A DNA stretch of 64,000 bases from assembly GCA_964057225.1 (NCBI GenBank), contig OZ059900.1:5838501-5902500 (forward strand). The letters are read 5' to 3'. A program made the position numbers and the translations under genes. The stretch comes from Auanema rhodensis (taxonomy: Eukaryota > Nematoda > Chromadorea > Rhabditida > Rhabditidae). The notes below the pieces were generated by a model. That model did no database searches and was not told where the DNA came from. It was given only the letters and a program-made list of their open reading frames with translations. Below are positions 25,637-38,996 of the stretch, in pieces. Position 1 is the stretch's first letter; each line of letters begins with the position of its first letter.

Positions 25637-27628
25637 ATGAAATATGCCGCATAAGCTCTATGACTTTTTTGTCATATTTATATTATCCATATCACGTGGT
25701 CCATGAATTCACTTGAACATTACTCAGAGTCTTCCCGGTTTATTCCACCTTACGCTAGTACTTTTAGATACTGTTTTCTAATTTACTTAATATTGTCTCA
25801 TATTGTTTATTTTTAATTAATCTATACATATATAAACGAAAGCAGTTACCATTGGATTTTTGAATCTTTTGAATTTTCTGCGTACTTCATGACATTTTAA
25901 ACGCACCGTTGTAGATTTTTTAAAAAATAAAACGTTATTCTCCTCTTCAAGAGAAGTTCTTGTGTTCCAAAAAACACTATTATTCATTATGTTTTCTTAA
26001 TTATAATATTCATCTCACAACTTTGTGATTCCAATAGTGCATCTGTTTTCGCTTTGTTTTATCGAATCGTAGAATGTGACAACTTTTTTTTTTCATTGTT
26101 TTTGGTTTCAACTAATACAATCATTGATAATAAAATTATGCAATTTTTAATACTGTTTCACGAAGATAGAACATATTAGCTCAAATGACAGATAAGGGCT
26201 ATATATTTGAGTCTGACAACATATATTCTGATTGGTTGTTATTCTATAACTGGAGCATGTTAAGGTCTTCAATATGATCTCATAGGGATTCGATTCAATA
26301 ATTTTGGCCTATTCCGGATATAGAAGCTTATTCCACACATAAACCATGCTAATCCATTCAAACTCTAATTATTGTGTCAGGTGGTATAATTTTTAAAACT
26401 TCATCATGCGGTAGATGAAGTAATACTGAATTTATCGACAAAAAAAAAGAAACATTTGATGTATTTTTTCTCAATAGAGTTAATATTGAGATACATTGAT
26501 TTTCAATAATTTTTATATGCTTTTTTCACTCCATAAAGAACAAATATTAATTTTATTAATTTTTTACCTGATTATTAGAATGTTCATTCAAGCTCTATAA
26601 TTATCGGCAACTTTAAGCAATAATCTGGCATAATCTACTTCATGATCCATTAGTATATTAGAGTCTCTACATCCATTTATGCCCGGAAGTTATTTGGCTG
26701 GATAACGCAGATATAACAGATATAACAGGATGTTCAGAAAATCTGCAGACATTTGAAGAAAAATATAATAAATCATGAATTAAAGCTATATCACTTGCGG
26801 CTGTCTATCGTCTCCTTTCCTCAAATCGCAACTTGCTATACTTGTACTCGCACTCATCAGAAAGTACACCATATTTATAATCAATTGAATCAATGTTACA
26901 TATTCTCATAATGGCAATATTTTACGTATATTATAGAATATTCTTAATTCAATATTCACATATATCTAATAAATATTGTTCAGTACATAACACATAATTT
27001 GTGGACTATTTCCCCTTTTTTTACTTCACAATTACTATACTTTCTTCATATACCTTTTATTCTTACATATATGCTCATGTCTTCTCTCTTATCTCCTAAT
27101 TATTGTCAATCCGTTCCAATTATGGCTTCATTTGATTCTAGGTTTCATTGCTACCCACATTCAGAACCACCTTCTACTGTTTGTCTTTCAACCTTTTCTT
27201 GTAAGATCATTTTATACACATATCTATGTTTATTTTTTCAATCTTTTCAATATATTTACTCATATTATTTCAAAAAAACAATTATCTCTTTTTATGATCA
27301 ATGCCTTGTTTTCAAATTATACTAATCTGTTTATTTGGTTGATTACTATAACCTTACGTTTAGATGAATGCTAATCTTTTAACCATTGTTCTGAACATTT
27401 TCTATCAAAATCTATTATTCAGGAAACATAGTAATTTTTCTTGAAATGCATTCAGTTTTTTATATCTTTCAAATTGACATGAATTTAAACGTAATACATA
27501 CTGTTCTTTGCAGATATAGTAGACGAATTATATGCATGTATAAATATTTATTTATATGTATATCTATATGTATGTATATATATAAATATATATTATGATA
27601 AATAGTTGTATAATAGTTTTTGGAAAAT
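25637..27628. other. Intergenic DNA with no gene seen
   Basis: The 3' UTR of the membrane protein gene runs to a probable poly(A) signal at 25926-25931. Beyond that, short open frames such as 26999-27325 look like chance in AT-rich sequence. A TA-rich run lies near 27540-27600 just before the next gene. Confidence 0.5.
25926..25931 (+). promoter_or_regulatory. Probable poly(A) signal
   Basis: A canonical AATAAA lies 290 bases after the stop codon of the small membrane protein gene, with T-rich sequence downstream. Confidence 0.5.
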
Positions 27629-30600
27629 ATGCCGAACAGTCGTGACTTATCATTGGAAAAACGTGGCGATAAGTTTGTTTTTCATTATATTACTTCTACA
27701 GAAATTTGTCGATTAGAATAGAAGAGCAACTCTGTTTTCTTTATTATCTTTTAAAAAAATCATATGAGAGTTGAGATATCACAGAGAGATGAGATAGCAC
27801 AGAGAAAAATTTTGAAAAAAAAACCAATTATTTTAAAAGCTTCACTTATGCAATAAATGATAATATTAATGGAAATTTATTAAGGCAGCATTATACGAGT
27901 TTTGACGGATCACCTCGAACAGATCAATCGTCATCAGCTAAAAGATTGCGTCAACGACTTGTTCATCAACAAAGCGGCCAATCGAGTTAGTTTATCTTTT
28001 CAAACCTTACAATTCAATTATTTTGTTTTTTTTTTGCAAGACATAAAACATCAAAGAAGAACAGCGCTTAGTTTTTTTTTATTTTTTGAAATTTTTTGTA
28101 TTCGCTTCAAATTTCTGAAAGTTCGATAGCATTAATAGATTGCACTTATAGTCAAAGTGATTTGGCCAGGCATCTACAGCTATATATAACTCAAATATTA
28201 CGGAAATGAGCATATATCCAATTTCCAATAATTATTCTATCACGATAGTTTTTGATTTTATCATTTTATGAGAACTAATTGTATTTAGTAATCGGTCTAT
28301 TTGGTCGTCGACATACAGGGGAGAGTAGTGAATATTCATCTTTAGTGGGAACACCAACTGAACACGTAAAATCATTTACGTCAGCTGGCAGTTATTCTGG
28401 CCGTGCCGGAGTAAGGTAAGTGTATATGTAATTGATTAATAGAAGTTGTGGCATAAAAAATAAAAAGAAAAAAAAAGAAGATGAGAAGTATTAATACTTA
28501 TTATGAAGATATGATATATGATTAATCAGAGACATCTGTTTCATTATTAAAGAATATAATAACCAACTTGCTTCCAAATGAAACATTAAGAGGAATAGAA
28601 GGAAATCCTAAAAATTTGATATATAAAGGAGAAAGAATAATAAATCTGGAGCTGCTTGATTTTTGGATACTGCTCTGAACATGTTGTTCATGGCAAAAAT
28701 AAAAACAAAAGATAGCTTTACTATATCCAGATAAAGCAAAATATTTATTATTGCCGTTTTTCTTTTACTTGTACAGCCATATACTATGTGTATTTTACAT
28801 TTTTTTTTCTGAAATGGCTTATTTCAACATTTTATTTGAGAAATCTTGAAGTTTCTCTATCATCTTGGCAGGTTTAATTATATTTTTTGTGAGATTAAAT
28901 TGAAGTTTGCCATTAGTACAGATACTTATGGCTTCTTTGTTTCAGAGATGACTGGAAAAATTCAATGACGCAAACTAATATCTGCGAATTATTACTAGAG
29001 GTATATTCAGCATGTTCAAATCCTATTGTTCAGCAGATCACCAATACATACTTACCTATACACATTCATACGCCCATTCACATATTTCCTGCACCGGATG
29101 TTAATAACGTTATTCTTGATTAAAAGCTAATATATTCTACTATCACTGACTATCAATTGCATTTAACCTATGTTTACGGACACCTGGTTTTATTGCACCA
29201 TCCTTCAGGCAATTCACTATGAAGATTTTGGACTGGTCGAGCGCCTTATGTCGGCGCACCAAAATAAATCGGTTATGTCGAATTCACCATCCTTAGGTTG
29301 GTTACTTGTTTTTATTTACACTGACGTTTTTGAAAGTATGTATAAACTTTTCAAATAGGCAGCACAAACACTATAACTGATCTTGCTCAACGACGCCATG
29401 GAGCTTCCAATCAAAGGCGTTCTACTACCAGTACAATGGCTACCTCACATTCAAGTGTTAGGTAAAGTTGAAACATTTATTTTTTGATATTCTTTCTATA
29501 TTCTGGTTCTATTTATTCTATTTAGAGTAGCATGTTCTATAATGAATCCGCTGCATTTGGCGATAGCACATAAGCAACGAGAAATTGTAGAAATATTACT
29601 TCGTAATGAGTATGATCCGAATAGTGTTGCATCATGTAACTGTAAAGGCGCTTGCTCAACAGCTGAAAATAGTCCATTACAATCTTTGCTGATAAGGTAA
29701 TAAGCTGATTTTTATCACAGTTTTGCAACTTTTATGTTACTTTTTTTTTCTTTAAGTTCACGGCAACACTCTATAACACCCGAACTATGCTCAATATGTT
29801 CACAACTACGTGTAAATTCGATATTAGACCAAACGCCACTTGGAGTGGCTGTACGAGCGCAAAGCAGTGAACTAATCTCTTTGCTGATTGCTTATGGTGC
29901 CGATGTTAATCTAGGTATTCATCTAAAAGATAGAAGCTAATATCCAAAATCTTGAAAAAGAAAGCTAATAACTAAACTGTCACATTGTCTAAAACATGTT
30001 ATATGATATAATATATTTTAATATATATTATATATACTATATACATAGGTATGAATATATATATTTGTATATAAAGATATTGGACTAAAAAAAGAAAAAG
30101 TTCATATCTTTGGATTAGCTATCAGATATCTGAAAGCAATCTCTTAGAAGATTAGAGCGATTGTTTTCAACGCAATATCTGTTTGCAATCCTTTCTTGCT
30201 TTTATGCTAATCTTTTAATCTTATCTTACTGGTCAGCTCAAATATTCGGATCGGAAACAAAAGCTATTAAACTTTTATCATAAATTCATAATATCATATG
30301 TATATCGATTTATAATTTTGAAGGCGATGATGATGGAAATACACCACTTATAATTGCTGTACGTGATTCACCTTTATCATGGCCATGTCTCCATTCACTC
30401 ATATTTTTTGGAGCTCAGTAATCATAAGCAGTCAGAAAGCTGTCAACACCATTTATTTTTTAGAGTAGAACAAAAGAACATGCGCGGCATCTGCCCTTTA
30501 GATTTAGCTCCTGAATTGAAGAAGTTACAACAATCATGTGTAGAAGAACTGTTCCGTTTTGCTTGCGGTGCCGAATCAACAGCATCTCATACGCCTCAAA

Positions 30601-33600
30601 TGGCGTTTCACAAACATTGGCATCGATCGCAGGGTGATAATGGTCAGTTTGTTTTGTGAGCATATCACTTGTTATAAGACATGCTCATCAAATTCTGAGC
30701 TTTGTAGTTTCTGCTCAATCGGATAAAGCATCCGGAAAAGTGCCTCTTTCTCCTAAGCCTTCAGCAGCGCCTAGCATATCGACATCCAGCATATTGGACA
30801 CAATGTCTGCACGTGAAAATGCCAGAAGAAAATCGTTGATATCTTTGACGTTATATAATACAAAATCACGCGTTATACGAGATAGTAAGCTATAAACAAG
30901 TTGATATTATAATCAATATTCGTCAATGTTAGATCCTTCAATTGACAATATCAGTTGGGACCAAGCCTGGGAGTTGCTTAGAAAAATGGCTCATAATCCA
31001 GAATGTCTTTCAAATATAGCTGTAAGCAAAATAATTACATGTATTACTAACTGATAATTACTCTATACAGAGTACATTACTTAAACAGCTGCCTACATTA
31101 GATAGTTCACCTATTATTGCTGACAAGGAGCTGTTTGACTCTCATCTTAGTGGATTATTGCATCGTCTAGTTGTGGTATTCAAGTTTTACCAGACGAACT
31201 TTTAAAAATTACAAATTTAGACTGCAATGAATGAATATCAAGAGTTAACAAGTACATTGAAAAAGACTAAAAAATCTCAGCTTATTTGGCTTCTCAGTCA
31301 ACTGACTAGTGTATGTTATGCATTAATTGAGAAACATGGCGCAAATCGTCAATTTTCGGCATTAAATACTTTAAATAAGGTTAGTCAATGTTGTTTTATT
31401 TCAATTATTAACTTAACTTCACAGATTATTGATATTGGTCTCGTTCATGATTTGTATTCATTCAATGATCTCTTCTTTTTCTCATCTAAATTGCTCAATC
31501 GATCTCACGTTTTTGATAATGAAGACACGTTCGGTGATTATTTTTCTTTTTATCAAATTATTTTTCATAATATTCAGCTGAATCAACTACACCTGAAACA
31601 AACGAGAGTTCTCAAATGGAACATACTTATTTTTATGGAAATGTTTTCAAGTAATAAATTAAAATTCCTCATATTCATACTGATATTCTTATAGCTTTTA
31701 TTTTCGAAATCCTTCACTGTCATCGTCTCCTCCAACTTCTCCAATGCGACAAAAGTTTGATTTACAACAAGCATTTTCTGAAATGGAACCAAGACAAAGT
31801 ATTAAATTATTTTCATCATTCAAATATATAATTACCGTTTGTTTTTTTCAGTTATACAAACACTTCAAAATTCTATTACAATGCAAAATAGAGATCTTAC
31901 AACCCGACTAGTCTGTTCACCTGCACATCGGTGGCGTCAATGCTGCAATCATTGCTCTCAGATACTGTGTGCACGTCTATTATTATTCTTAACTCATTTC
32001 AAGTATTATAAATTACTACCATCTTATGTTTACTTCTTCGTTTACAGAAACTTTCGACAAAATCTATCTGATAGAGGCGAATTGAAAAATTTTATCAGTT
32101 TATTAGATCCTACATTAGAACCAGTCGGTTAACTTATACAGATTAGTATAATCATCTACTTATTTCAGCAATTATTATGCCTTCTACTGCAAAGTCTAGC
32201 AATTGTTTCATTGGATTTATCAACACACCCTCAACTTATTCATGACCAGGTTGATGACGTTTTAATTCAAATGCTGCTACCAGCTGACGATTGGTATGTT
32301 GATTTGCATTACAAACACTAACTACAAGAAATTCAAAGCATTGATTTTACCATACTATTTTCATTTAATTATTATTTCAAATTTAATTTGGAATTATTTG
32401 TATTTCTAGGTATTATACTAATCAAAGTACTAAATATGGTATTTTTGTGAAACAACATGCTGCACGGATACTTATATACATGGGATTAGGAGATCGAGTT
32501 GGGAATCGAGTTAATTTATTCTCATCATCAGGTACATTGTAATAATTCTAATAATATCAATTATGATGTTGAAGATTTCCCTAATAATCCTATAGCTCGA
32601 GCTGGCCAAACAAATCCAAATGAAGATGATTATATATGTGAAACATGTTCTACACCTCGTGATATGACTAGTTTTTCAAAATCATCCATATCAGTGGAAG
32701 GTATTGTAATCAAGATGATAAATGAAGTTGCTGAGGTATACTTTTAATATGATCTTGTTGTATGATATCCTTTGTTCAGTTTATTAAGCAAAACAGCAAT
32801 TTTCTTGCCGTAAACGAACCAATAACTGAAGAATCACCCAGTACCACTTGTCCACCATCAACGATTCCGGGAGAAAAGGTATTATTTGAAGTTTTAAACA
32901 TGTCGTACAATTATTATTTTTTCAGGGAGGTGATCGAATCAATACTGACAATGTTCACACTACTATGGAAATCAAACCACAAACTATAGACCTGTTGCCC
33001 TATGAGCCAGTTCAACGAATTGTTATTGACAGTGATTATGAAAAACAACTAATCAATATCGCTAATACACTACGTTTACATGGCCAACCGGAAAACCAAA
33101 ATACTAATGTAGTTAATGAAAAAAAAGTAGACGAACTGAGGCCGAATGATAAAGCTGTGCCAGATCCAGTTGTAATTACGACAACACTTCCTTGCATACC
33201 TTTGATTGATCATATTGATGACGATTGTGATGACATTGAAAACTTATACGGTGATAATGTTCCGGCAACAGCGCAGCTACTTCATTCAATGGAAGCACTC
33301 AATAATCATTTGATTAAATTGGGTATGGTATTAGATTCTGTTCTTCTTTTGAGGATACTTTTGCATAAGTTAACATGGGATTTAGGTAATTATATATTTT
33401 TTTAGATCGTTTTCATAATCTGCTTTAGGTTTGGTTACAAAAAACAATAAAGTTAATAAGGAGCCTCACAAAGCTGTAAATGATTTGCGTGCTCATTCAA
33501 GTTGTAGTTTAGGTGGAAATACTAGGTATATCTTGTTATAAAATTTTCATTGCATCATAATTGTTTTTGCAGATACTTTGGTAAATCAAAATCATTTGAT

Positions 33601-35318
33601 CGCCGTGAAATTGATAATAAGCACGACAAAAACTTCTTACGTGTATCACGAGGCTCACGTGCTTCTCGTCGAACTTTAGATATGCGTCGTTCTAGGTGAG
33701 TCTATTAAAGTTAATTAATTAGTAATATATGTTGTTGAAGCTCGGTTGAAATAATTCGCTCAAAGCGATTAAGCTCTGGTGCCAAAGAAGCCAAAATGAG
33801 GGAAAGAAGAAAACGGTTAGGAACTGATGCTAGCAGTGGATCAGGATCAAAGAAAACAACATCATCTTCAAATAGTAGAAAACATCTGCCAAAGTATATT
33901 CAGTCACTCTTTCGTGGACGTATGGGCACAGATCCATGCAAGCGAACTTCTCGAAGTAGCACTAATTATCTATCACTTCCACAAAGTATGAACACAATTT
34001 TTTCAGGAGATTCTGATTCTACGGGCAGTGAAAACAGCGTTCAAGAGTTCACACGTAAACTGCAAAACTATCCGTTAACTAGAAGAGAAGCGGAACAATT
34101 AGCTCGAGCTCAAGCACAACAAGAAATTGATAAAGACAAAGTAGGATATACTTATGTACCGGAACTTGAAGTTCAAGCTGCATCACCCCCAAGGTTAAAA
34201 TTATTTATGGCAATAGACTTTTTTCAAAAACATCTTTTAGATCACCGGCAATATTACTAGAAGAAGTTCGTACTTATCTTGGAGAAAACTGCCGAGCAAA
34301 TAGTCCCCAAACACTCCCCGGATTACCATTGGTTTGATTTCACTATATTGAATATGACAACATACGTTTAAGATTGAAATTCGTCGTGCTTCCGCAATGT
34401 CTCAATTCGAATTCGGATATTTTGTTAATCCACCTGAATTAACTGGAGCAAATGAGGTTAAACCAAGTCAAAATCAAATTTTTCAATCACATTTAATATA
34501 GGTTTCTGATTGTGCCCCCTTACTGCAAACTCGAGGGCAATGTGGAAGTAGAAAAAGCTCTGATGGTGAATTTTTAGCTTTAACAATTTTCAAAAAAATA
34601 TTTTAAGAAACTTCTATCGGTGGATGGTCATCAAGAGCGTCTTCTGTAATGTCTCATCGTTCATCACGATCGAGTGTGGGCATTCGGTTATCGACGTATT
34701 CGGGAGGTGATGATGTAGAAACGTTTGAAAATAATTAAAAAAGTTTTTTTTTAGGAACAAGTATAACATCTGATAACTCTGGACCTTTCTTATTTAGCTT
34801 TGCTGTCAGAAAACGCGCTTCAACTATCGGAACACGGTGCCCGATTCCACGACGAGCATTTTCAAGATGTTCTGGTGACAGCCTCCGTGTGCCAGATCGT
34901 GAAGTACTCGAAATAACTTTAACAAATAATTTATATAATCATTTTATAGAGTCCATTACATTTGCTTCCTACTTTTGAAATGTCTCCAGATTTTCATTGT
35001 GTTAGACATTTAATATTGAATTTACTTAATAACTATACAAGAACGTGAGTTATCCTATATTACAACTTAAAAGGTACAATTGAATTACAGCAATATTAAT
35101 GTAATTGCTACAATGAAAGAATGTGCTGATATACTGCGAACTATACTCAATTCGCCTCAACACCCAACTGTGAAACAATGGTAAATAAAATTCCTGACAA
35201 TCTTCTAACATCACCTATTAGGTGTGCTGAAATTATTCATATTGTTGCTGCTCATCTTGTTAATGAAGAGGAAGCTGATGTTGAAACAATAGAACAGATA
35301 AACGACAAGTATTTTGAG
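27629..35318 (+). CDS. Ankyrin-repeat protein with helical ARM-like middle
   Basis: A long exon series starts at ATG 27629. Early exons are 27629-27672, 27885-27985, 28289-28415, 28946-29000, 29209-29296, 29359-29461, 29526-29696, 29757-29914, 30324-30417 and from 30464 on, all phase-consistent. Residues around 175-350 carry ankyrin repeats: MNPLHLAIAHKQREIVEILL, TPLGVAVRAQSSELISLLIA with YGADVN, and GNTPLIIAV. A Cys cluster (CNCKGAC, then CSIC) sits between repeats. The middle (31-32.3 kb) is helical and ARM-like (LLQSLAIVSLDLSTHPQLI), followed by Ser/Arg-rich disordered regions (33.6-34.9 kb). The last firm exon ends INDKYFE at 35318 (GAG before GTAATT). Continuation is unresolved. One option is a short last exon at 35695-35778; another is in-frame splicing to the FERM exon at 35987. 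It is probably a cytoplasmic scaffold. I do not recognise a named orthologue. Confidence 0.72.
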
Positions 35319-35989
35319 GTAATTTTTCACAATGTCCTTTCTCAAATAACCTGAAAACTATGAAAAATTACAAAAATGTATTTTGTTTTCAATAAAAAAA
35401 AAGTTATAACATGACTATGTTATTCTATTTCGTTTATATTATTTCTCTCGTCTTTTTCTAATCACATTTTGGAATTTTGAGTCAAGCATTCTTGAACGTT
35501 TTATTGAAACATAATCGTAAAGTTCTATGATAGCTGCGTTGTATTGGTTAAGGTTGAACAAATGTCATGGAAAAAATTGCTTTCAACAACCAAATACTGT
35601 TGACAGATAATTCATTTCTTGATCAAAGACATGAAATTTTACTGCATACTCAAACCATATGTTATGTAATCATTTTATCGTTTATACTAGACAGCATTTT
35701 GATTTTGGATGCAACGACATGACGAAAAAAGAAAGAAAGAACGAAAAATGGTATATGATCTACAATCAATCAATGTAAACATATTCCTTGATTGTGCTGA
35801 CTACCCGTCATACGCAATCGCCTCATCATGCTCATCGATTAATATTCATCTCAATAGATTTTGTATTCGAACTATAATTCGATTTCACATTTTGAACAAT
35901 CATTTTTTTCATATTGAACTTTAACTAGCCTTTTCTAATATATTCGAGCGCTATTGACCTCTCATTAATTTAAACAGTAGCAATAGCCC

Positions 35990-38900
35990 ATGACAGAACG
36001 ACCACGTCTTTATCAACGAGCCACTAATAATCGAAAACATTTGCATCGCCAAAATCCTTGTACTACACGTCGTATTAATCCTAATTTTCAATTATTACAC
36101 TTATCAGCAGACGATGAAATAATTCATGATTTGCTAACCCAGTTGCCACAACATTCTGGGAATGAAATTATATCGTATACTCCTGAAACTGATAGACCAA
36201 GTGATAAAAAAGATTCCGCATACTTCATGGATTGTGGATGTCTTTCATTTATCTGGTCGTTTTTGAAAAAAACATTTAATAGTCCAGAAAATGATTATCT
36301 TCATCAAAATAGGAGCACATACTCAATAGACTATTCGATGATGCCATCATTCCTGGCTGTCAATCGCAAACGGAATCGTTCCGTCTGGCCTATTTATAAA
36401 ATTTCAATTCCTGAATTTGAAAACAAAGAAGTAGCAGAAATATCAGCAAAACAATTGAATGACATATCCAACATTATGGAACCACTTTGGAGAGATGAAT
36501 GTTCTCTTGAAGCTTTTCATAGATACTGCAATCAAGAGGTTTCTTATTTTTAAATCTAAAATCAAAATACATATATGATCAGACTATATTCACTAAATGT
36601 ACATTTTTGCACGAATGTTATACATTTCAGCTGCAAGAGCAAGTTGTTTCGGGCTCATTACCGTGTCAGAAGGATGAAGCAACATATTTGGCAGCAATCC
36701 AGCTGTGTATCGAAGAGCAATGGCCAACCAACAAACAGCAAGCTGCACTACGACGTAATATGGGGCACGGTCAGATAGGTAAAAACATTTTATTTATAAG
36801 AAAAGCAATTAAATTAAATCGGAGTTACAGTAAATGAAAATTTTAATTTATTCAATTAATTTTCTAAATATTGACAATTTAGTACGAGTCAAAGACATGG
36901 CAGAGCATGTTACTCTAGCACCATGGTCAGAAGCAACTAATGAAACTCGAGGCCCTGCCCTTTCCAATACTGGCCTTCCACGCTTATCTGCAACCGAACG
37001 AGCAGCTGTTGCTGCAGCAACGGCTGTACCACCACTCTCTGATGCTTCTGCAGCAGTACTGGCAAAAAGTTCACCATTAACTAGACGAAGTCAACCAACG
37101 ACTGCCCCAACAGAAGAAGTGCGGCGAGAACCTCGTAGTAGAACGCGCAATACTTCGATGCTCCGGTGTTTATCAGCTCCTGATAGCCTACTTTCCTTAG
37201 AGGTACAGTGTTAAAAAAATGAAAGTATGATCATAGATTGATTTCTTAAGATTCAAAATCAGTGTTTACCCCCATCTTTACGAGGAGATCGAAGAGCTGT
37301 GAAGCAAGTTAAAGTAAAATTAATGAAATATCATCTGAGCTATATAAATAAATTTTATTATAGAACAGAAAACGGAAATTATTTCACAGCCAAGTCTATG
37401 ATAGTGAAATTCAAATAAAAAAATTATATATACAGGTTTAAATAATTTTTTTGAAAAGTAATTAATTTGTCATATATTAGACCATCAAACGATTAGCAGC
37501 ATTCGGCTGTCGAGTGTTTCAAGTTAAAGAACTAGTGCATGGAAGCACATTGCGGAAGGTAATCCAAACTTTTTCAATTTTTTTTCATTTGGTGTTTAGC
37601 TATTTTACTGTTTTTTTTTATTTTTTTGCCTATTTGTTTGGTTGTTTTGTTAAAATTGTGAAAGTAATTGTGATGTGAAGATGTGATCTCATTGTATTGA
37701 CCATTGGTAAATATATCATGTTTCTAATCAATGATCTATCCGAAACTTTTCAATTTTAGAAATTCCAGACAGTACGTCTATTGTGTGTATCTACCGAATC
37801 GCTTAGTCTAATTGACGGCTCTTCCAAATTGGTCCTTCGTCGCCAGCCCGCTTCTACTCTTCAACAATGGCGTGTTGGCGGAGGAGTTAATAAGCATCAA
37901 CTTCTATTGGAATTTCGAGGAACGAAATGGCAATTGATTGGTTGGTTCATTATCTTTACATATACATAACAACATACAATGATAGTAATGATTAATATTC
38001 TGATTAAAAGGACATTTTTTGAAATGGAAAGTTATCAAGTTTTGAAAACTTCACATGATAGCCATCTGCATGCTTCGCTCAGATGGCAGAAAAAGATAAA
38101 AACAAGTGCTTGGCTAATGTTTTGTAATGAAAACTTGAATAAGCAAAAAACAGTAACTCTCACTTCAACTAATTTCTCTGGTTATTTTTATATTTTCAAG
38201 AACATTTCGCTCTAAGTTCTGAGCATTGATTTTAATTTTCTTTTCCTCTTTAAATTAAGCCTTCTATTCTCAATCAAAATAAAAAATTGAATACTTTATA
38301 TGGCATATGTCATCAAAAAAATGCCAATTTGTGCCTAAGTACTTTCATTATCTTTGATGGATAACTTTTCAGTTTTCAAAGGCCTTCCAAATTGTTAACT
38401 GAATCAAAAGTTAAATTTAAAGAATTAATTTAATTTTATGAATAGAAGAAAATAGTGAAAACATGATGTCCGTTGAAATAAAACAGATTTTTCAATTTAA
38501 TCTTTGTTTTTGAACTTGTGCTCTAACAAAAGAATTATTTTTTCAAGAGAAAACAATCCTGCTGCTCTTTTACGGATTAAAAGAAAAACTGTTCTATGTT
38601 TTAACATATAGGTTATTCTATTGATATAATATGATTTGAACATATGAATCATGTGTTTAGTATCAAAATGATAAAAACCATTGAAAAATCATGAATATCA
38701 TTACTTAGTATATACGTAGGTGTCCTCGAATCAATCGGATAAAACAATAATTTTGGCTATCGCCGACTATTTATTGATATATTTAATAATCATTTTCATG
38801 AATACTGATCAATAATCTAAATAATTCTATCTATTAAAATGTTATGATTGATATTTCAGCTCCAACAGCAAGTGCTCTGAATGCGATCGCTATGAGTTTA

Positions 38901-38996
38901 TGGGAAATTATGCAGCATGCAAACTGTGAACAGATACAACGTAATTTGCGTAACATGATGCTACCGAATTCAGTTGACAAGAAATTACGTGAGTAG
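35990..38996 (+). CDS. Talin-like FERM domain protein
   Basis: The ATG at 35990 follows TTTAAACAG by 12 bases, a plausible trans-splice site. Exons follow at about 35990-36537, 36632-36777, 36882-37202, short ones near 37254-37420, then about 37481-37559, 37759-37940 and 38861-38996. The protein is about 550 residues. After a charged N-terminal region there is an F2-like helical lobe (LQEQVVSGSLPCQKDEATYL and AAIQLCIEEQWP), interrupted by an Ala/Ser/Arg-rich insert. An F3, PTB-like lobe follows, with IKRLAAFGCRVFQVKELVHG, VRLLCVSTESLSLID, LQQWRVGGG and LEFRGTKWQL, then a helix ending in SLWEIMQ. This order matches talin- and kindlin-type FERM modules that bind membrane receptors. Translation stops at TAG 38994-38996, but the same bases contain a strong GTGAGT donor. 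It may be the second half of the ankyrin gene or an upstream part of PLC epsilon. Confidence 0.68.

Noticed and set aside
35709..35924. 71-codon open frame between the ankyrin and FERM genes
   Set aside because: A stop codon lies directly upstream in frame, with no acceptor to enter this frame. The competing frame at 35695-35778 fits the splice phase better.
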